A stretch of 64,000 nucleotides of DNA from Nocardioides currus (GCF_003057875.1 NZ_PYXZ01000002.1:496254-560253); one strand, 5' to 3'. Shown: positions 36,212 through 45,210, counted from the stretch's first letter. The notes: generated from the sequence alone by a model not told the origin. Numbers and translations: made by a program.

Positions 36212-36242
36212 CAGGTTGTCGGCAGGTTCACCGGACGAGGCT
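36212..36242 (+). promoter_or_regulatory. Response-regulator tandem box with -10, upstream of DUF2231 operon
   Basis: CAGGTT occurs at 36212-36217 and again at 36223-36228, exactly 11 bases apart (TCAGGTTGTCGGCAGGTT), the spacing bound head to tail by OmpR-family dimers. A -10-like GAGGCT (36237-36242) lies 8 bases downstream. The same arrangement occurs at 38742-38772. Both probably bind the response regulator encoded at 36762-37421. Confidence 0.65.
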
Positions 36243-36271
36243 GGTCGCACACCGACCTCAGGAGGCCTCAG

Positions 36272-36745
36272 GTGTTCGACCTGATCGACGGAATCCCGCT
36301 CCACCCGCTCGTCGTCCACGCGGTGGTGGTGCTGCTGCCGCTCGCGACCCTCGGCACGATCGCCATCGTCGCCCGGCCGGCCTGGCGTCTGCGCTTCGGA
36401 CCGCTCGTCGTCGCCGCCGCAGCGTTGTCCACTGCGCTCATCCCCGTTGCGACGTCCAGCGGCGAGGCGCTCGAGCGTCGCGTCGGCGACCCGGGGCGGC
36501 ACGCCGAGCTCGGTGACCAGCTGATCTGGTTCGCGGTGCCGCTGCTCCTGCTCAGTGCCGCCCTGGTGTGGCTGGAGTGGCGGCGAGGTCGCCCCGGCGC
36601 ACCGGTGGGCTCGCGTACCCTCCTGAACGTGGTGGCGGCACTCGTCGTGGTCGCGGCACTCGCCTCGGCCGTGCAGGTCTACCGGGTCGGCGACTCCGGG
36701 GCGCGGGCCGCCTGGTCGGACGCCGGCACGACCGCCGGGAAGTGA
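36272..36745 (+). CDS. DUF2231 membrane protein
   Basis: This 157-residue protein has four membrane helices and the DUF2231 opening FDLIDGIPLHPLVVHAVVVLLPLATLG, with histidines in LHPLVVH that in some relatives are thought to bind haem or metal. Its function is unknown. A CAGGAGG ribosome site lies 6 bases before the GTG at 36272. It starts an operon with the response regulator (16 bases later) and histidine kinase, so it may be the sensed or regulated membrane partner of that two-component pair. Confidence 0.8.
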   Translation: MFDLIDGIPLHPLVVHAVVVLLPLATLGTIAIVARPAWRLRFGPLVVAAAALSTALIPVATSSGEALERRVGDPGRHAELGDQLIWFAVPLLLLSAALVWLEWRRGRPGAPVGSRTLLNVVAALVVVAALASAVQVYRVGDSGARAAWSDAGTTAGK

Positions 36746-36761
36746 GGGAGTCGGTGATCAC

Positions 36762-37421
36762 GTGCTGACGGTCGGAGTCTGCGAGGACGACCCCGCCATC
36801 CGGCGGGTGATCACCCAGAGCCTGCGCTACGCCGGGCACGAGTCGGTCGTCGCGCACACCGGCGCGGAGGCGCTGCGGCTGTTCGGCGCCGACGCGGCCC
36901 TGGACGTCGTCATCATGGACATCGGACTTCCCGACGCGGACGGCCGCGACGTCTGCCAGGCGCTCAAGTCGGCGGGGCAGCACGCGCCCGTCCTCTTCCT
37001 TTCGGCCCTGGGTGACATGCACGACAAGCTGTCGGGCTTCCACGCCGGCGGCGACGACTACGTGTCGAAGCCCTTCGACGTCAAGGAGCTCCTGGCCCGA
37101 CTGGACGTGCTCGGGCGTCGCGCGCCGGTGAGCGTCGGGACGACCGGGCTGCTGCTCGACCCGGTCACGCACAGCGTTCGCTCGCCGGCCGGCGAGGTCC
37201 GCCTCACGCCCACCGAGTTCCGCATGCTGGCGGCGATCACCTCACGTCCCGGCGAGGTCGTGCGCCGGCGCAGCGTGGTGGCGGCCGCCTGGCCCGACGG
37301 CGCGTCCGTCAGCGAGAACACGATCGACTCGTTCATCCGACGCCTGCGCAGCAAGCTCGAGTCCGTCTCCTCGCCGGTCGGGATCGAGACGGTGCGCGGT
37401 GTGGGGTTCCGTGTCGTCTGA
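36762..37421 (+). CDS. OmpR-family response regulator
   Basis: This 219-residue regulator has a receiver domain with acidic EDD at residues 8-10, the phospho-acceptor Asp53 (VIMDIGLPDADGRD) and Lys103 (VSKPF). The C-terminal winged helix includes LTPTEFRMLAAITSRPGEVVRR and the wing TVRGVGFRV. The GTG start is preceded by GAGGGAG. It overlaps the histidine kinase gene by 11 bases if that starts at 37411. Tandem 11-bp repeats before both this operon and the COG4705 gene are its likely binding sites, implying autoregulation. Confidence 0.92.
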   Translation: MLTVGVCEDDPAIRRVITQSLRYAGHESVVAHTGAEALRLFGADAALDVVIMDIGLPDADGRDVCQALKSAGQHAPVLFLSALGDMHDKLSGFHAGGDDYVSKPFDVKELLARLDVLGRRAPVSVGTTGLLLDPVTHSVRSPAGEVRLTPTEFRMLAAITSRPGEVVRRRSVVAAAWPDGASVSENTIDSFIRRLRSKLESVSSPVGIETVRGVGFRVV

Positions 37422-38724
37422 GGCCTCCGGAGGCGCCGGGTCCCTGCGTCGCCAGCTGGTCGGGCTGAGCGCGGCGGTGACCGCGGTCGCCGCCGTCCTG
37501 CTCACCCTGCTCGTCCAGCTGCTGCTGGGCCAGACGTCCACCGACTCGGTCAACCAGGTGCTCCGCGATCGTTGCGACAACGTTGCGACGGCGGTCCGCG
37601 GGGCCTCGACGGGCTCGACGATCGTGGTCCCCGCCTCGGCCCTCCAGGCGGGTGTCGCGGTGTACGACGACGCTGGTGCCCTGGTGGGCGGTGCCGTCCC
37701 CAGCGCGTTCGCCGACGTCTACGACGAGCTCAGCCGGACCACCGAGCCGACCGTGACCCGCGAGATCGACGACAGCGACCGCGTCCGTGCCCAGCCCTTC
37801 ACCCTCGCGTCGGGCGTGCGTGGTGTCGTGGTGGTGACCGAGCGGCTGGCGCCGTACGAGGAGGCCGAGCGCTACGCCCTGGCCGTCAGCATCGGCACCG
37901 GGCTGCTGGCCGTCCTCGCCTCCGCACTGCTGGCCGCGTGGGTGAGTCGACGGGCGCTGCGTCCGGTCGGGCGGATGGCCGCGACCGCCTCGCAGTGGAG
38001 CGAGCGCGACCTCGGCCGACGCTTCGACCTCGGTGCCCCGACCAACGAGATCACCGCGCTCGGCGGCACCCTCGACGGGCTGCTGGACAAGGTGTCGGCC
38101 GCGATCCGGTCCGAGCAGCGGCTGACCTCGGAGCTGGCCCACGAGCTGCGGACCCCGCTCACGGCCGTCCAGGGGACGGCGGGGCTGATGCTGATGCGAC
38201 CGGACCTCGACGACGACCTGCGTGACGACGTCGAGGAGATCCTGGTCGGCACGCGCCGGATGGGTGAGACGATCACGGGCCTGCTCGAGCTGGCACGCTC
38301 GACCTCGAGCATGGCCGCCGTATCGGTCTCGCACCTGCGCTCCGCCGTCGAGCACGTGACCGAGCGGCACGCCGACGTCGCGATCGGCGACGTCGACGCC
38401 ACGATCGGCATGCCCGAGAGCCTGGTCGTCCGGGCCATCGGGCCGGTGGTGGACAACGCCGTCCGGATCGCCGACCACGTCACGATCACCGTCGGTCACG
38501 CCCGCCCCGGCTACGTCGCGGTCCTCGTCGACGACGACGGCCCCGGAGTGGGACCGGACGACGTCGAGCGGATCTTCGAGGCCGGTCACACGAGCGGGGG
38601 TCACGCGGGGTCCGGCCTGGGCCTGCCGCTCGCCCGGCGGATCGCCCGCAGCGCGGGCGGCGACGTCCGGCTCGAGCGCCGTGACGTCGGCAGCCGCTTC
38701 GTCATCGAGCTCCCGCGGGCCTGA
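37411..38724 (+). CDS. Sensor histidine kinase
   Basis: This 437-residue kinase has a first membrane helix (VGLSAAVTAVAAVLLTLLVQLLLG), an extracellular sensing region of about 100 residues, a second helix (AVSIGTGLLAVLASALLAAWV) and a HAMP domain. The H-box is SELAHELRTPL (His244) and the ATPase domain ends with DDDGPGVGPDD and SGLGLPLARRIA. It should phosphorylate the regulator encoded just upstream. GTG 37411 is preferred because GGGG lies a few bases before it; an in-frame GTG at 37399 would add four residues. Confidence 0.92.
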   Translation: MSSEASGGAGSLRRQLVGLSAAVTAVAAVLLTLLVQLLLGQTSTDSVNQVLRDRCDNVATAVRGASTGSTIVVPASALQAGVAVYDDAGALVGGAVPSAFADVYDELSRTTEPTVTREIDDSDRVRAQPFTLASGVRGVVVVTERLAPYEEAERYALAVSIGTGLLAVLASALLAAWVSRRALRPVGRMAATASQWSERDLGRRFDLGAPTNEITALGGTLDGLLDKVSAAIRSEQRLTSELAHELRTPLTAVQGTAGLMLMRPDLDDDLRDDVEEILVGTRRMGETITGLLELARSTSSMAAVSVSHLRSAVEHVTERHADVAIGDVDATIGMPESLVVRAIGPVVDNAVRIADHVTITVGHARPGYVAVLVDDDGPGVGPDDVERIFEAGHTSGGHAGSGLGLPLARRIARSAGGDVRLERRDVGSRFVIELPRA

Positions 38725-38741
38725 GGGGCGACGACCGCAGT

Positions 38742-38772
38742 CAGGTGACAGTCAGGTTGCGCGCCCGATCCT
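38742..38772 (+). promoter_or_regulatory. Response-regulator tandem box with -10, upstream of COG4705 gene
   Basis: CAGGT occurs at 38742-38746 and 38753-38757, 11 bases apart (TCAGGTGACAGTCAGGTT, 38741-38758). The -10-like GATCCT (38767-38772) starts 8 bases after the second repeat and ends 6 bases before the ATG at 38779. Spacing of repeats to -10 is identical to the box at 36212-36242. This strongly suggests one regulator activates both. Confidence 0.65.
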
Positions 38773-38778
38773 GAGCCC

Positions 38779-39573
38779 ATGACGACCTCCAGCCACCGCA
38801 TCCGTGTCGCGCCGCTGCTGAACAGGGTGCCCGAGGTCACCGTGTTCTTCTGGGTGATCAAGATCCTCTGCACGACCGTCGGTGAGAGCTTCGCCGACTA
38901 CGTCAACGAGACACTCGGCTTCGGGCTGACCAACACGACGCTCGCCTTCGGGCTGGCGCTGGTCGTCGCGCTGGGCCTCCAGTTCCGGGCCCGCCGCTAC
39001 GTTCCCGGCCCCTACTGGCTCGTGGTGGTCCTGGTCAGCGTGGTCGGCACCCTGCTCACCGACAACCTCACCGACGCCCGCGGCGTGCCCCTGTGGCTGA
39101 GCTCGACGGTGTTCGCGTTGCTGCTGGGGGGCGTCTTCGCCGCGTGGTACGCCCGTGAGGGGACGCTGTCGATCCACTCCATCAACACCGCCGCCCGCGA
39201 GGGCTGGTACTGGGTGGTCGTGCTGGTGACCTTCGCGCTCGGCACGGCCCTCGGCGACTGGACCCTCGACCTCACCGGCTGGTCGCCGGGCGCGGCGATC
39301 CTCCTGCCTGCCGGCCTGATCCTCGCCGTGCTGGTCGCCTGGCGCGCCGGCCTCGGCCCGGTCCTCTCCTTCTGGCTCGCCTACGTCCTGACCCGCCCGC
39401 TCGGGGCCAACATCGGCGACTTCCTCGCAACGGGCCGCTCCGACGGCGGTCTCGGGCTCGGCACGCTGGTCACCAGCATCGTCTTCCTGGCCACGATCCT
39501 GGCCACGGTCGTCTACCTCACCGTGTCCTCGGTCGACCGTGTCGAGGCCGAGGCCCGCGCGGCCGGCTCCTAG
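38779..39573 (+). CDS. COG4705-type multi-pass membrane protein
   Basis: This 264-residue protein has about eight hydrophobic helices. It shows two internal copies of a similar pattern: KVPEVT-like VPEVTVFFWVIKILCTTVGESFADYVNETLG near the start, and REGWYWVVVLVTFALGTALGDWTLD in the second half. This duplication is typical of COG4705 membrane-anchored proteins, whose function is not known. It follows the two-component genes and has a matching tandem box (38742-38758), so it is probably a target of that system. Its 3' end overlaps the converging epimerase gene by 4 bases. Confidence 0.8.
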   Translation: MTTSSHRIRVAPLLNRVPEVTVFFWVIKILCTTVGESFADYVNETLGFGLTNTTLAFGLALVVALGLQFRARRYVPGPYWLVVVLVSVVGTLLTDNLTDARGVPLWLSSTVFALLLGGVFAAWYAREGTLSIHSINTAAREGWYWVVVLVTFALGTALGDWTLDLTGWSPGAAILLPAGLILAVLVAWRAGLGPVLSFWLAYVLTRPLGANIGDFLATGRSDGGLGLGTLVTSIVFLATILATVVYLTVSSVDRVEAEARAAGS

Positions 39574-40508
39574 TCCGCGGCGATCCTGTCCCGCCACCAG
39601 GCGACGGTCTCCTTGAGGCCGATGTCCATCGGCGTGGGGGAGAGACCGAGCCGCGCCTCGCTGGCACTCGAGTCGAGGACGAACGGCTTGTCGAACTGGT
39701 AGGCCGTTTCCGACATCTCCTTCATGCTGCGCGCCGCGACCCCCATCGCCTTCATCGCCCAGGTCGGGATGGCCGACATCTTCGGCACGGCGACCCCAGC
39801 CGCGTCGGCCACCCGCTCGACGAGCTGGCGCTGGGTGACGGCGGGCGCGGTCGGCGCGTGCAGGAACGAGTTGTGCAGCCTCGGGGTGGCCGCCGCCAGG
39901 ATCATCGCGGTGGCGAGGTCGGGGACGTAGGTGAACGAGTGCGGCTGGTCGAGGCTGCCGACCACGCGCATCGTCTTCCCGGCCAGCACGGTCGGGATCA
40001 TCCGGTCGCCGGCGTGCGCCATCAGCACCCGCGGGCCGTAGAAGTCGGACGCCGCCACGTTGACGGTCGCGGTGGGGGAGGCGTCCCGCTGGGCCAGCAG
40101 CTCGGTCCGGACCCCCAGCTTGCCGGTCGAGGCCGCGCGGGGGAGGTCCTCGGTGATCGGGCCGTCGACGAGACCGTAGGAGTAGAGGCTCTCGGGGAAG
40201 ACCACGACCGCGCCGACGCGGCCGGCGGCCTCGAGCACCGCCTTCTCGGCCGCGGGCAGCTCCGCGCGCCACACCCGGGCGTCGTACGCCGACCCGTGGA
40301 TGCAGTGGTGCACGACCGATGCCCCGGCGAACGCGGCCTCGAGCTGGTCGAGGCGGGAGACGTCCACCCGACGGCGCTCGATCTGCGGGTGCTCGGGTCC
40401 GCTGCCCGAGCGGGTCAGGAGTCGCACCTGCTGGCCGGCCTCAGCCAGCTGCAGGGCGACTGTCGAGCCGACGGGGCCGGCTCCGGTGACGACGTGGACG
40501 GTGCTCAT
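39570..40508 (-). CDS. NAD-dependent epimerase/dehydratase-like reductase
   Basis: This 312-residue extended SDR has the glycine motif VVTGAGPVGSTVALQLAEAG and an active-site region FPESLYSYG, where Tyr and the following residues only loosely fit YxxxK. A C-terminal segment (SASEARLGLSPTPMDIGLKETVAWWRDR) is typical of NAD-dependent epimerases. The substrate is unknown. It has a leadered start (GAGGAG before ATG 40508) and faces a TetR gene across 126 bases holding two palindromic operators, so it is almost certainly the TetR target. Confidence 0.82.
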   Translation of the reverse strand: MSTVHVVTGAGPVGSTVALQLAEAGQQVRLLTRSGSGPEHPQIERRRVDVSRLDQLEAAFAGASVVHHCIHGSAYDARVWRAELPAAEKAVLEAAGRVGAVVVFPESLYSYGLVDGPITEDLPRAASTGKLGVRTELLAQRDASPTATVNVAASDFYGPRVLMAHAGDRMIPTVLAGKTMRVVGSLDQPHSFTYVPDLATAMILAAATPRLHNSFLHAPTAPAVTQRQLVERVADAAGVAVPKMSAIPTWAMKAMGVAARSMKEMSETAYQFDKPFVLDSSASEARLGLSPTPMDIGLKETVAWWRDRIAAD

Positions 40509-40528
40509 GGTGACTCCTCGCGGGTTGG

Positions 40529-40543
40529 GAGAGCAGTGCTCTC
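40529..40543. promoter_or_regulatory. TetR operator copy 1 (near epimerase)
   Basis: GAGAGCAGTGCTCTC is a 15-bp palindrome around a central base, lying 21 bases upstream of the epimerase ATG (minus strand). An almost identical copy lies at 40580-40594. The two centres are 51 bases apart. Confidence 0.75.
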
Positions 40544-40579
40544 GTTTCGCTCAGCATGAACTGTCGCAACGCGAAAAGC

Positions 40580-40594
40580 AAGAGCAGTGCTCTC
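40580..40594. promoter_or_regulatory. TetR operator copy 2 (near tetR)
   Basis: AAGAGCAGTGCTCTC repeats the same core AGAGCAGTGCTCT. It lies 27 bases upstream of the CAGGAT hexamer (40622-40627) of the divergent TetR gene. Together with copy 1 it suggests a shared, symmetric control region for both genes. Confidence 0.75.
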
Positions 40595-40634
40595 TTCAGT
40601 GACTGGCGCACTCATCTGTGTCAGGATCGGGTGC

Positions 40635-41336
40635 ATGAGCAACCCCACGACGCCCCGCGCGCGAGCCCGCGAGCAGACGATGCGCGACATCGTGCGCGTC
40701 GGCCGCACACACCTGGCGACCGATGGCGCGGCCGCGCTCTCGCTGCGCGCGATCGCCCGCGACATCGGGTTGGTGTCGTCAGCGGTGTATCGCTACGTCG
40801 AGAGCCGTGACGAGCTGCTGACGCTCCTGGTCATCGACGGCTACGACGAGCTGGGCGACGCGGTGGATGCCGCGGTCGCCGTGGTCCCCGAGGGCGACCA
40901 CGCCGGCCGTCTCCGGGCCGTCGGACGGGCGGTGCGTGCCTGGGCGCTGGCCGAGCCGGCGACGTACGCCCTGCTCTTCGGCAGCCCGGTGCCCGGCTAC
41001 CACGCACCGTCGGAGCGCACGACCGGTCCGGGGACGCGGGTGATCGGCGCGCTGATCGCGATCTGGGAGGCCGCGTGGCTCGACGGCAGCCTGCGGGTCG
41101 ACGAGGGCGCGATCGCGCCACGACGGCTGAGCCGCGACCTCGCGCGCATCCGCCGGGAGGCCGGCATCACGGCCCCCGACGCGCTGGTCGCGCGCGGGAT
41201 GCTGATGTGGGCCGCGGTGTTCGGCTGCATCAGCTTCGAGGTGTTCGGGCAGTACGGCGCCGACACCCTCACCCAGCCGGGTGACCTCTTCGAGCACCAC
41301 CTGCGGGTGCTCGAGGAGGTCGTCGGCCTGGGTTAG
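40635..41336 (+). CDS. TetR-family regulator (WHG-type C-terminal domain)
   Basis: This 233-residue regulator has a TetR helix-turn-helix at about residues 17-62 ([47 protein letters not shown]). The C-terminal domain contains [15 protein letters not shown] and [16 protein letters not shown], characteristic of the WHG-type ligand domain. The ATG at 40635 follows CAGGAT by 7 bases. It diverges from the epimerase gene, and two matching palindromes separate them. The 3' end overlaps the converging carboxylase gene by 4 bases. Confidence 0.9.
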   Translation: MSNPTTPRARAREQTMRDIVRVGRTHLATDGAAALSLRAIARDIGLVSSAVYRYVESRDELLTLLVIDGYDELGDAVDAAVAVVPEGDHAGRLRAVGRAVRAWALAEPATYALLFGSPVPGYHAPSERTTGPGTRVIGALIAIWEAAWLDGSLRVDEGAIAPRRLSRDLARIRREAGITAPDALVARGMLMWAAVFGCISFEVFGQYGADTLTQPGDLFEHHLRVLEEVVGLG

Positions 41337-43156
41337 TCCTTCAGCTCGCAGATCACCGCGCCGTTGGTGACCGTCGCGCCGACCTCGGCCTGCAGGCCGG
41401 TGACGGTGCCGGCCTTGTGGGCCTTGAGCGGCTGCTCCATCTTCATCGCCTCGAGGACGACGACGACGTCGCCCTCGGCGACGCTCTGGCCCTCCTCCAC
41501 GGCGACCTTGACGATGGTGCCCTGCATGGGCGAGGTGACGGAGTCTCCGGACGCCGCGGCGCCGGCCTTCTTGGCTGCCCGCTTGGGCTTCTTGGCCCCG
41601 CCGGCAGCGCCGCCGCCGGCGGAGATCCCGCCCAGCCCGGCCGGCAGCACGACCTCGAGGCGACGACCCCCGACCTCGACGGTGACGGTCTGGCGCTCGC
41701 CCGCCTCCTCGGCCTCGGCCGAGTCGCCGGCGTAGGGCTCGAGCTGGTTGTCGAACTCGGTCTCGATCCACTGGGTGTAGACGGTGAACTCGCCCTCGCC
41801 GGACGGGGTGGAGGGGCCGACGTAGGCCGGGTCGGAGACGACCGCGCGGTGGAACGGGATGACGGTGGGCATCCCGTCGACGACGAACTCGTCGAGGGCG
41901 CGGCGCGAGCGCTCGAGCGCCTGGGTGCGCGTGGTGCCGGTGACGATGAGCTTGGCGATCAGGGAGTCGAACGAGCCGGGGATGGTCTCGCCGTTCACGT
42001 ATCCGCCGTCGAGGCGCACGCCGGGTCCGCTCGGCGGGGCCCACGCGGAGAGGGTGCCGGGCGCGGGCATGAAGTTGCGGCCGCCGTCCTCGGCGTTGAT
42101 GCGGTACTCGATGGAGTGGCCGCGGATCTCGGGGTCGTCGTAGCCGAGCTCCTCGCCAGCGGCGATGCGGAACATCTCGCGCACGAGGTCGATGCCGGTG
42201 ACCTCCTCGGAGACGCAGTGCTCCACCTGGAGGCGGGTGTTGACCTCGAGGAACGAGATGGTGCCGTCCTGGGCGACGAGGAACTCGCAGGTGCCGGCGC
42301 CGTAGTAGCCGGCCTCCTTGAGGATCCGCTTGGACGACTCGTAGAGCTCGCTCAGCTGCTCGTCGGTCAGGAACGGCGCGGGAGCCTCCTCGACGAGCTT
42401 CTGGTTGCGGCGCTGGAGCGAGCAGTCGCGGGTGGAGACGACCACGACGTTGCCGTGCTGGTCGGCCAGGCACTGGGTCTCGACGTGTCGCGGCTTGTCG
42501 AGGAACTTCTCGACCAGGCACTCCCCGCGGCCGAACGCGGTGACGGCCTCGCGGACCGCGGACTCGTAGGCGTCCGGGATCTCCTCGAGCGTGCGGGCCA
42601 CCTTGAGGCCGCGGCCACCGCCGCCGAAGACGGCCTTGATCGCGACCGGGAGGCCGTTGGCCTTGGCGAACTCGACGACCTCGTCCGCGTCGGCGACCGG
42701 GTCCTTGGTGCCGGGCGCGAGCGGGGCGTTGGCGCGGTCGGCGATGTGCTTGGCCTTGGCCTTGTCGCCCAGCGCCTCGATCGCGGCGGGCGGCGGGCCG
42801 ATCCAGATCAGCCCGGCGTCGATGACGGCCTGGGCGAAGTCGGCGTTCTCGGCGAGGAAGCCGTAGCCCGGGTGGATGCTGTCGGCGCCGGACTTCTCGG
42901 CGATCGCGATGATCTTGGCGATGTCGAGGTAGGTCTCGGCGGGGGTGGCGCCGCCGAGCGCGTGCGCCTCGTCGGCCAGCCGGACGAACTGGGCGTCGCG
43001 GTCGGGGTCGGCATAGACCGCGACGCTGCCGATGCCGGCGTCCTTGCAGGCGCGGATGACGCGCACGGCGATCTCGCCGCGGTTGGCGATGAGGACCTTC
43101 TGCAGTCCCTGCTGAACGGACGGCTGGTCGGACTGGTGGTCGGCCACGTTTTTCAC
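41333..43156 (-). CDS. Acyl-CoA carboxylase alpha chain (biotin carboxylase + BCCP)
   Basis: This 607-residue protein has a biotin carboxylase domain ([33 protein letters not shown] loop; [12 protein letters not shown]), a basic Ala/Lys-rich linker ([13 protein letters not shown]) and a C-terminal biotinyl domain with EAMKM (Lys572). It corresponds to the AccA3/PccA type that serves several beta chains. The likely partners are the beta chain at 54774-56396 and the epsilon chain at 54541-54774, giving acetyl- or propionyl-CoA carboxylase. The GTG at 43156 has no strong ribosome site. A hairpin and a terminator-like repeat lie upstream. Confidence 0.93.
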   Translation of the reverse strand: MKNVADHQSDQPSVQQGLQKVLIANRGEIAVRVIRACKDAGIGSVAVYADPDRDAQFVRLADEAHALGGATPAETYLDIAKIIAIAEKSGADSIHPGYGFLAENADFAQAVIDAGLIWIGPPPAAIEALGDKAKAKHIADRANAPLAPGTKDPVADADEVVEFAKANGLPVAIKAVFGGGGRGLKVARTLEEIPDAYESAVREAVTAFGRGECLVEKFLDKPRHVETQCLADQHGNVVVVSTRDCSLQRRNQKLVEEAPAPFLTDEQLSELYESSKRILKEAGYYGAGTCEFLVAQDGTISFLEVNTRLQVEHCVSEEVTGIDLVREMFRIAAGEELGYDDPEIRGHSIEYRINAEDGGRNFMPAPGTLSAWAPPSGPGVRLDGGYVNGETIPGSFDSLIAKLIVTGTTRTQALERSRRALDEFVVDGMPTVIPFHRAVVSDPAYVGPSTPSGEGEFTVYTQWIETEFDNQLEPYAGDSAEAEEAGERQTVTVEVGGRRLEVVLPAGLGGISAGGGAAGGAKKPKRAAKKAGAAASGDSVTSPMQGTIVKVAVEEGQSVAEGDVVVVLEAMKMEQPLKAHKAGTVTGLQAEVGATVTNGAVICELKD

Positions 43157-43246
43157 TCCCGGCTTCCTCGACTGCTTCCGTGCGGAGACTATCGCTCCCC
43201 TCGCGCGGGGCCGACCGAGGTGTCGGGCGCGGACGGGGCGCCCACG

Positions 43247-43306
43247 ACGACGGCCCCCGGGGTCTCAACCGGGGTCTCAACCGGGGTCTCAACCGGGGGC
43301 CGTCGT
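43247..43306. terminator. Hairpin with tandem repeats in its loop, downstream of alkaline phosphatase
   Basis: The arms ACGACGGCCCCCGG (43247-43260) and CCGGGGGCCGTCGT (43293-43306) are perfectly complementary over 14 bp. The 32-base loop consists mostly of a 12-base unit, CCGGGGTCTCAA, repeated three times without error (43257-43292). It starts 11 bases after the alkaline phosphatase stop and should end that transcript. The number of loop repeats could vary between strains. Confidence 0.7.
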
Positions 43307-43317
43307 GGGTGGGTGGG

Positions 43318-45072
43318 TCAGCGCACCTGCAGCGTGCGGTTGGCCCGGGTCGTGCCGTCGTCGTTCTTCGCGACGACGGTGACCTTGACCGCGCCCTTGG
43401 CCAGGGCGGGCAGCGTCACGGCGCCGCCCCCGGCCGAGAGCTTCTCCGCGAGGAGCTTCTTCCTGCCCTGCCGGACGACGACCTTGACCGAGTCGGCGTC
43501 GATCGCCGCGACCGCGACGGAGGCGCCGGCCGCGCGGCCGACCTTCTTGGCCGAGGCGATCTTGACGACGGGGCGACTCTTCCCGGGGACGGGGTTGGCG
43601 GTCACGGTCGTCGTCGGACCGCTGGTCGGGCTCGCGGTCACCGTCGTGGTCGGTACGGCGGTGGGGCTGGCCGTGACGGTCGTGGTGGGACCGCTGGGCA
43701 GTGTGCTGGGCGTCCGGCCCAGCATCGTGGCGAACAGGTCGGTCTGGTCGATCACGCCGGTCACGTTCGCGGCCTGCGGGCCGATCGCCGCGACGCGGAT
43801 CTGGGCGCCGGTGTGCGTGGCCTGCTGCGGCGGCGTGCCGGCGTACGACGAGGAGTAGGCCACCGTCATCGGGTCGCCGTCGAAGGCCGTGACGGTCGCT
43901 GTCATGCTGCCGCCGAAGTCGTCCGGGACGATCTGCGTGGAGTGCGCGTGGTCGCCGGTGACGATGACGAGCGTGTCGGGGTGCGTCTTCTGGTAGGCCA
44001 GCGCGCTCTTGACCGCGAGATCGAGCTCCTCGAGCTCGCCGATCGCGCCGCAGATGTCGCGCTCGTGCTCGGCCTTGTCGACGCTGGCGCCCTCGACCTG
44101 GAGGAAGAACCCGTTGGGGTTGTCCAGCAGCGTGATGGCCTTCTCGGTCATCGCCTGGAGCGTGGGCTGCGTGCCCCGGTCCTGCGCGGCGCACGTGCCG
44201 TCGGGCGTGGTGGCGCCGCCCGCCTTGGCCTCGAGCTTGGCGTACTTGCGGGTCATGTTGGCGCTCGAGAACAGGCCCAGCACCGGCTTGGTCGCCACCG
44301 AGGTCACCGCGTCCAGCTCGGCGGCGGTCGTCGCGACGGCGTAGTTGCGGGTGCTCTTCGCGTAGTCGAGCACCGTCGGGCCGGCGTCGGTGGCCTGGGC
44401 GAAGCGGGCGGCACCGCCGCCGAGGAGGACGTCGACGCCGGAGTCGACGAGCTGCTCGGCGACCGAGCCCTTGCCGCCGTTGGACTTCTTCGCGGCGGTG
44501 CAGTCGGCCATGTTGGCCGGTCCCTGGCAGGCGCGGGCGTTGATGTGCGACGCGGCCGCGGCGGGGGTGGCGTCGGTGATCTCGGCGGTCGAGACGTCCC
44601 CGGTGAGCTTGCCGGCCTTCTCGAACTTCTCCAGGACGGTCTCGTAGTCCTCGCCGGGGACGGTGGCCGCGGTCGAGGGGCCCTGCGAGAGGCGGCCGTC
44701 GACGGTCTTCTTGCCGGTCGACCATCCGCTGGCGGTCGGGGCCGAGTCGGAGACGTAGGCGATCGGGTAGTCCGGCCCCGCGCCGACCTTGAGGCCGTAG
44801 GTCGTCATCGCGCCCGAGAAGGGGAGCTCGTCGAGCGCGAGGCGTCCCGCAGCGCCGACCGAGTAGTTGCGGGCGGCGGTGATCATCGAGTCGTCCATGC
44901 CGTCACCGATGAGCAGGATGACGCTCGTGGGCTTGGCCGGGTCGATCGCCCCGGCGAGGTCGGCGGAGCGGTCCTGGGTGAATCCCATGGGTACGGCGGT
45001 GGCCGCGGCGACGCCGAGGGCCAGCACGGCGGCCGTGCCGCCGGCCGCGGCGGCGAGCGAGATGCGCTTCAC
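43318..45072 (-). CDS. Secreted alkaline phosphatase with C-terminal extension
   Basis: This 584-residue protein has a signal peptide (ISLAAAAGGTAAVLALGVAAATA). The alkaline phosphatase domain follows: metal-binding GDGM at 56-59, catalytic Ser110 in DSAPTASGWSTG, ASVDKAEHERD, and GDHAHSTQIV. After about residue 455 comes a Thr/Pro linker of three 12-residue repeats (GPTTTVTASPTA type), then a basic beta-rich C-terminal domain that may bind the cell wall. It releases phosphate outside the cell. The GTG at 45072 follows AAAGGAA by about 9 bases. No clear PhoP box was seen upstream. Confidence 0.93.
   Translation of the reverse strand: MKRISLAAAAGGTAAVLALGVAAATAVPMGFTQDRSADLAGAIDPAKPTSVILLIGDGMDDSMITAARNYSVGAAGRLALDELPFSGAMTTYGLKVGAGPDYPIAYVSDSAPTASGWSTGKKTVDGRLSQGPSTAATVPGEDYETVLEKFEKAGKLTGDVSTAEITDATPAAAASHINARACQGPANMADCTAAKKSNGGKGSVAEQLVDSGVDVLLGGGAARFAQATDAGPTVLDYAKSTRNYAVATTAAELDAVTSVATKPVLGLFSSANMTRKYAKLEAKAGGATTPDGTCAAQDRGTQPTLQAMTEKAITLLDNPNGFFLQVEGASVDKAEHERDICGAIGELEELDLAVKSALAYQKTHPDTLVIVTGDHAHSTQIVPDDFGGSMTATVTAFDGDPMTVAYSSSYAGTPPQQATHTGAQIRVAAIGPQAANVTGVIDQTDLFATMLGRTPSTLPSGPTTTVTASPTAVPTTTVTASPTSGPTTTVTANPVPGKSRPVVKIASAKKVGRAAGASVAVAAIDADSVKVVVRQGRKKLLAEKLSAGGGAVTLPALAKGAVKVTVVAKNDDGTTRANRTLQVR
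43585..43692 (-). repeat. Three 36-bp coding repeats (Thr-rich linker)
   Basis: Three in-frame units of 12 codons encode GPTTTVTASPTA, VPTTTVTASPTS and GPTTTVTANPVP in the alkaline phosphatase linker. The protein repeats are close but the codons differ, so the array is not a very recent expansion. Confidence 0.8.
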
Positions 45073-45194
45073 GATCGTGGTTCCTTTCGTCGGATGGTCC
45101 GCCTCGCAGGGTGGGTCCGACGTCCGGCGCCGACGTGTCCGCGAGGCGTCGAGCGGATGACGATCAGGCAGAGCGGAGGGGGCGGGCGCCGGAG

Positions 45195-45210
45195 GTTAGC
45201 GATCGCTAAC
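45195..45210. promoter_or_regulatory. Perfect 16-bp palindrome, operator of acyl-CoA dehydrogenase gene
   Basis: GTTAGCGATCGCTAAC is fully palindromic. It lies 9 bases upstream of TAGTCT (45220-45225), the -10 hexamer 6 bases before the acyl-CoA dehydrogenase ATG, so it covers the -35 region. A TetR-family repressor of fatty-acid or branched-chain catabolism is a likely binder, but none is adjacent. Confidence 0.7.

Noticed and set aside
43257-43292. Possible CRISPR-like repeat array
   Set aside because: Three 12-bp units are directly adjacent without spacers, so this is a short tandem repeat inside a hairpin.
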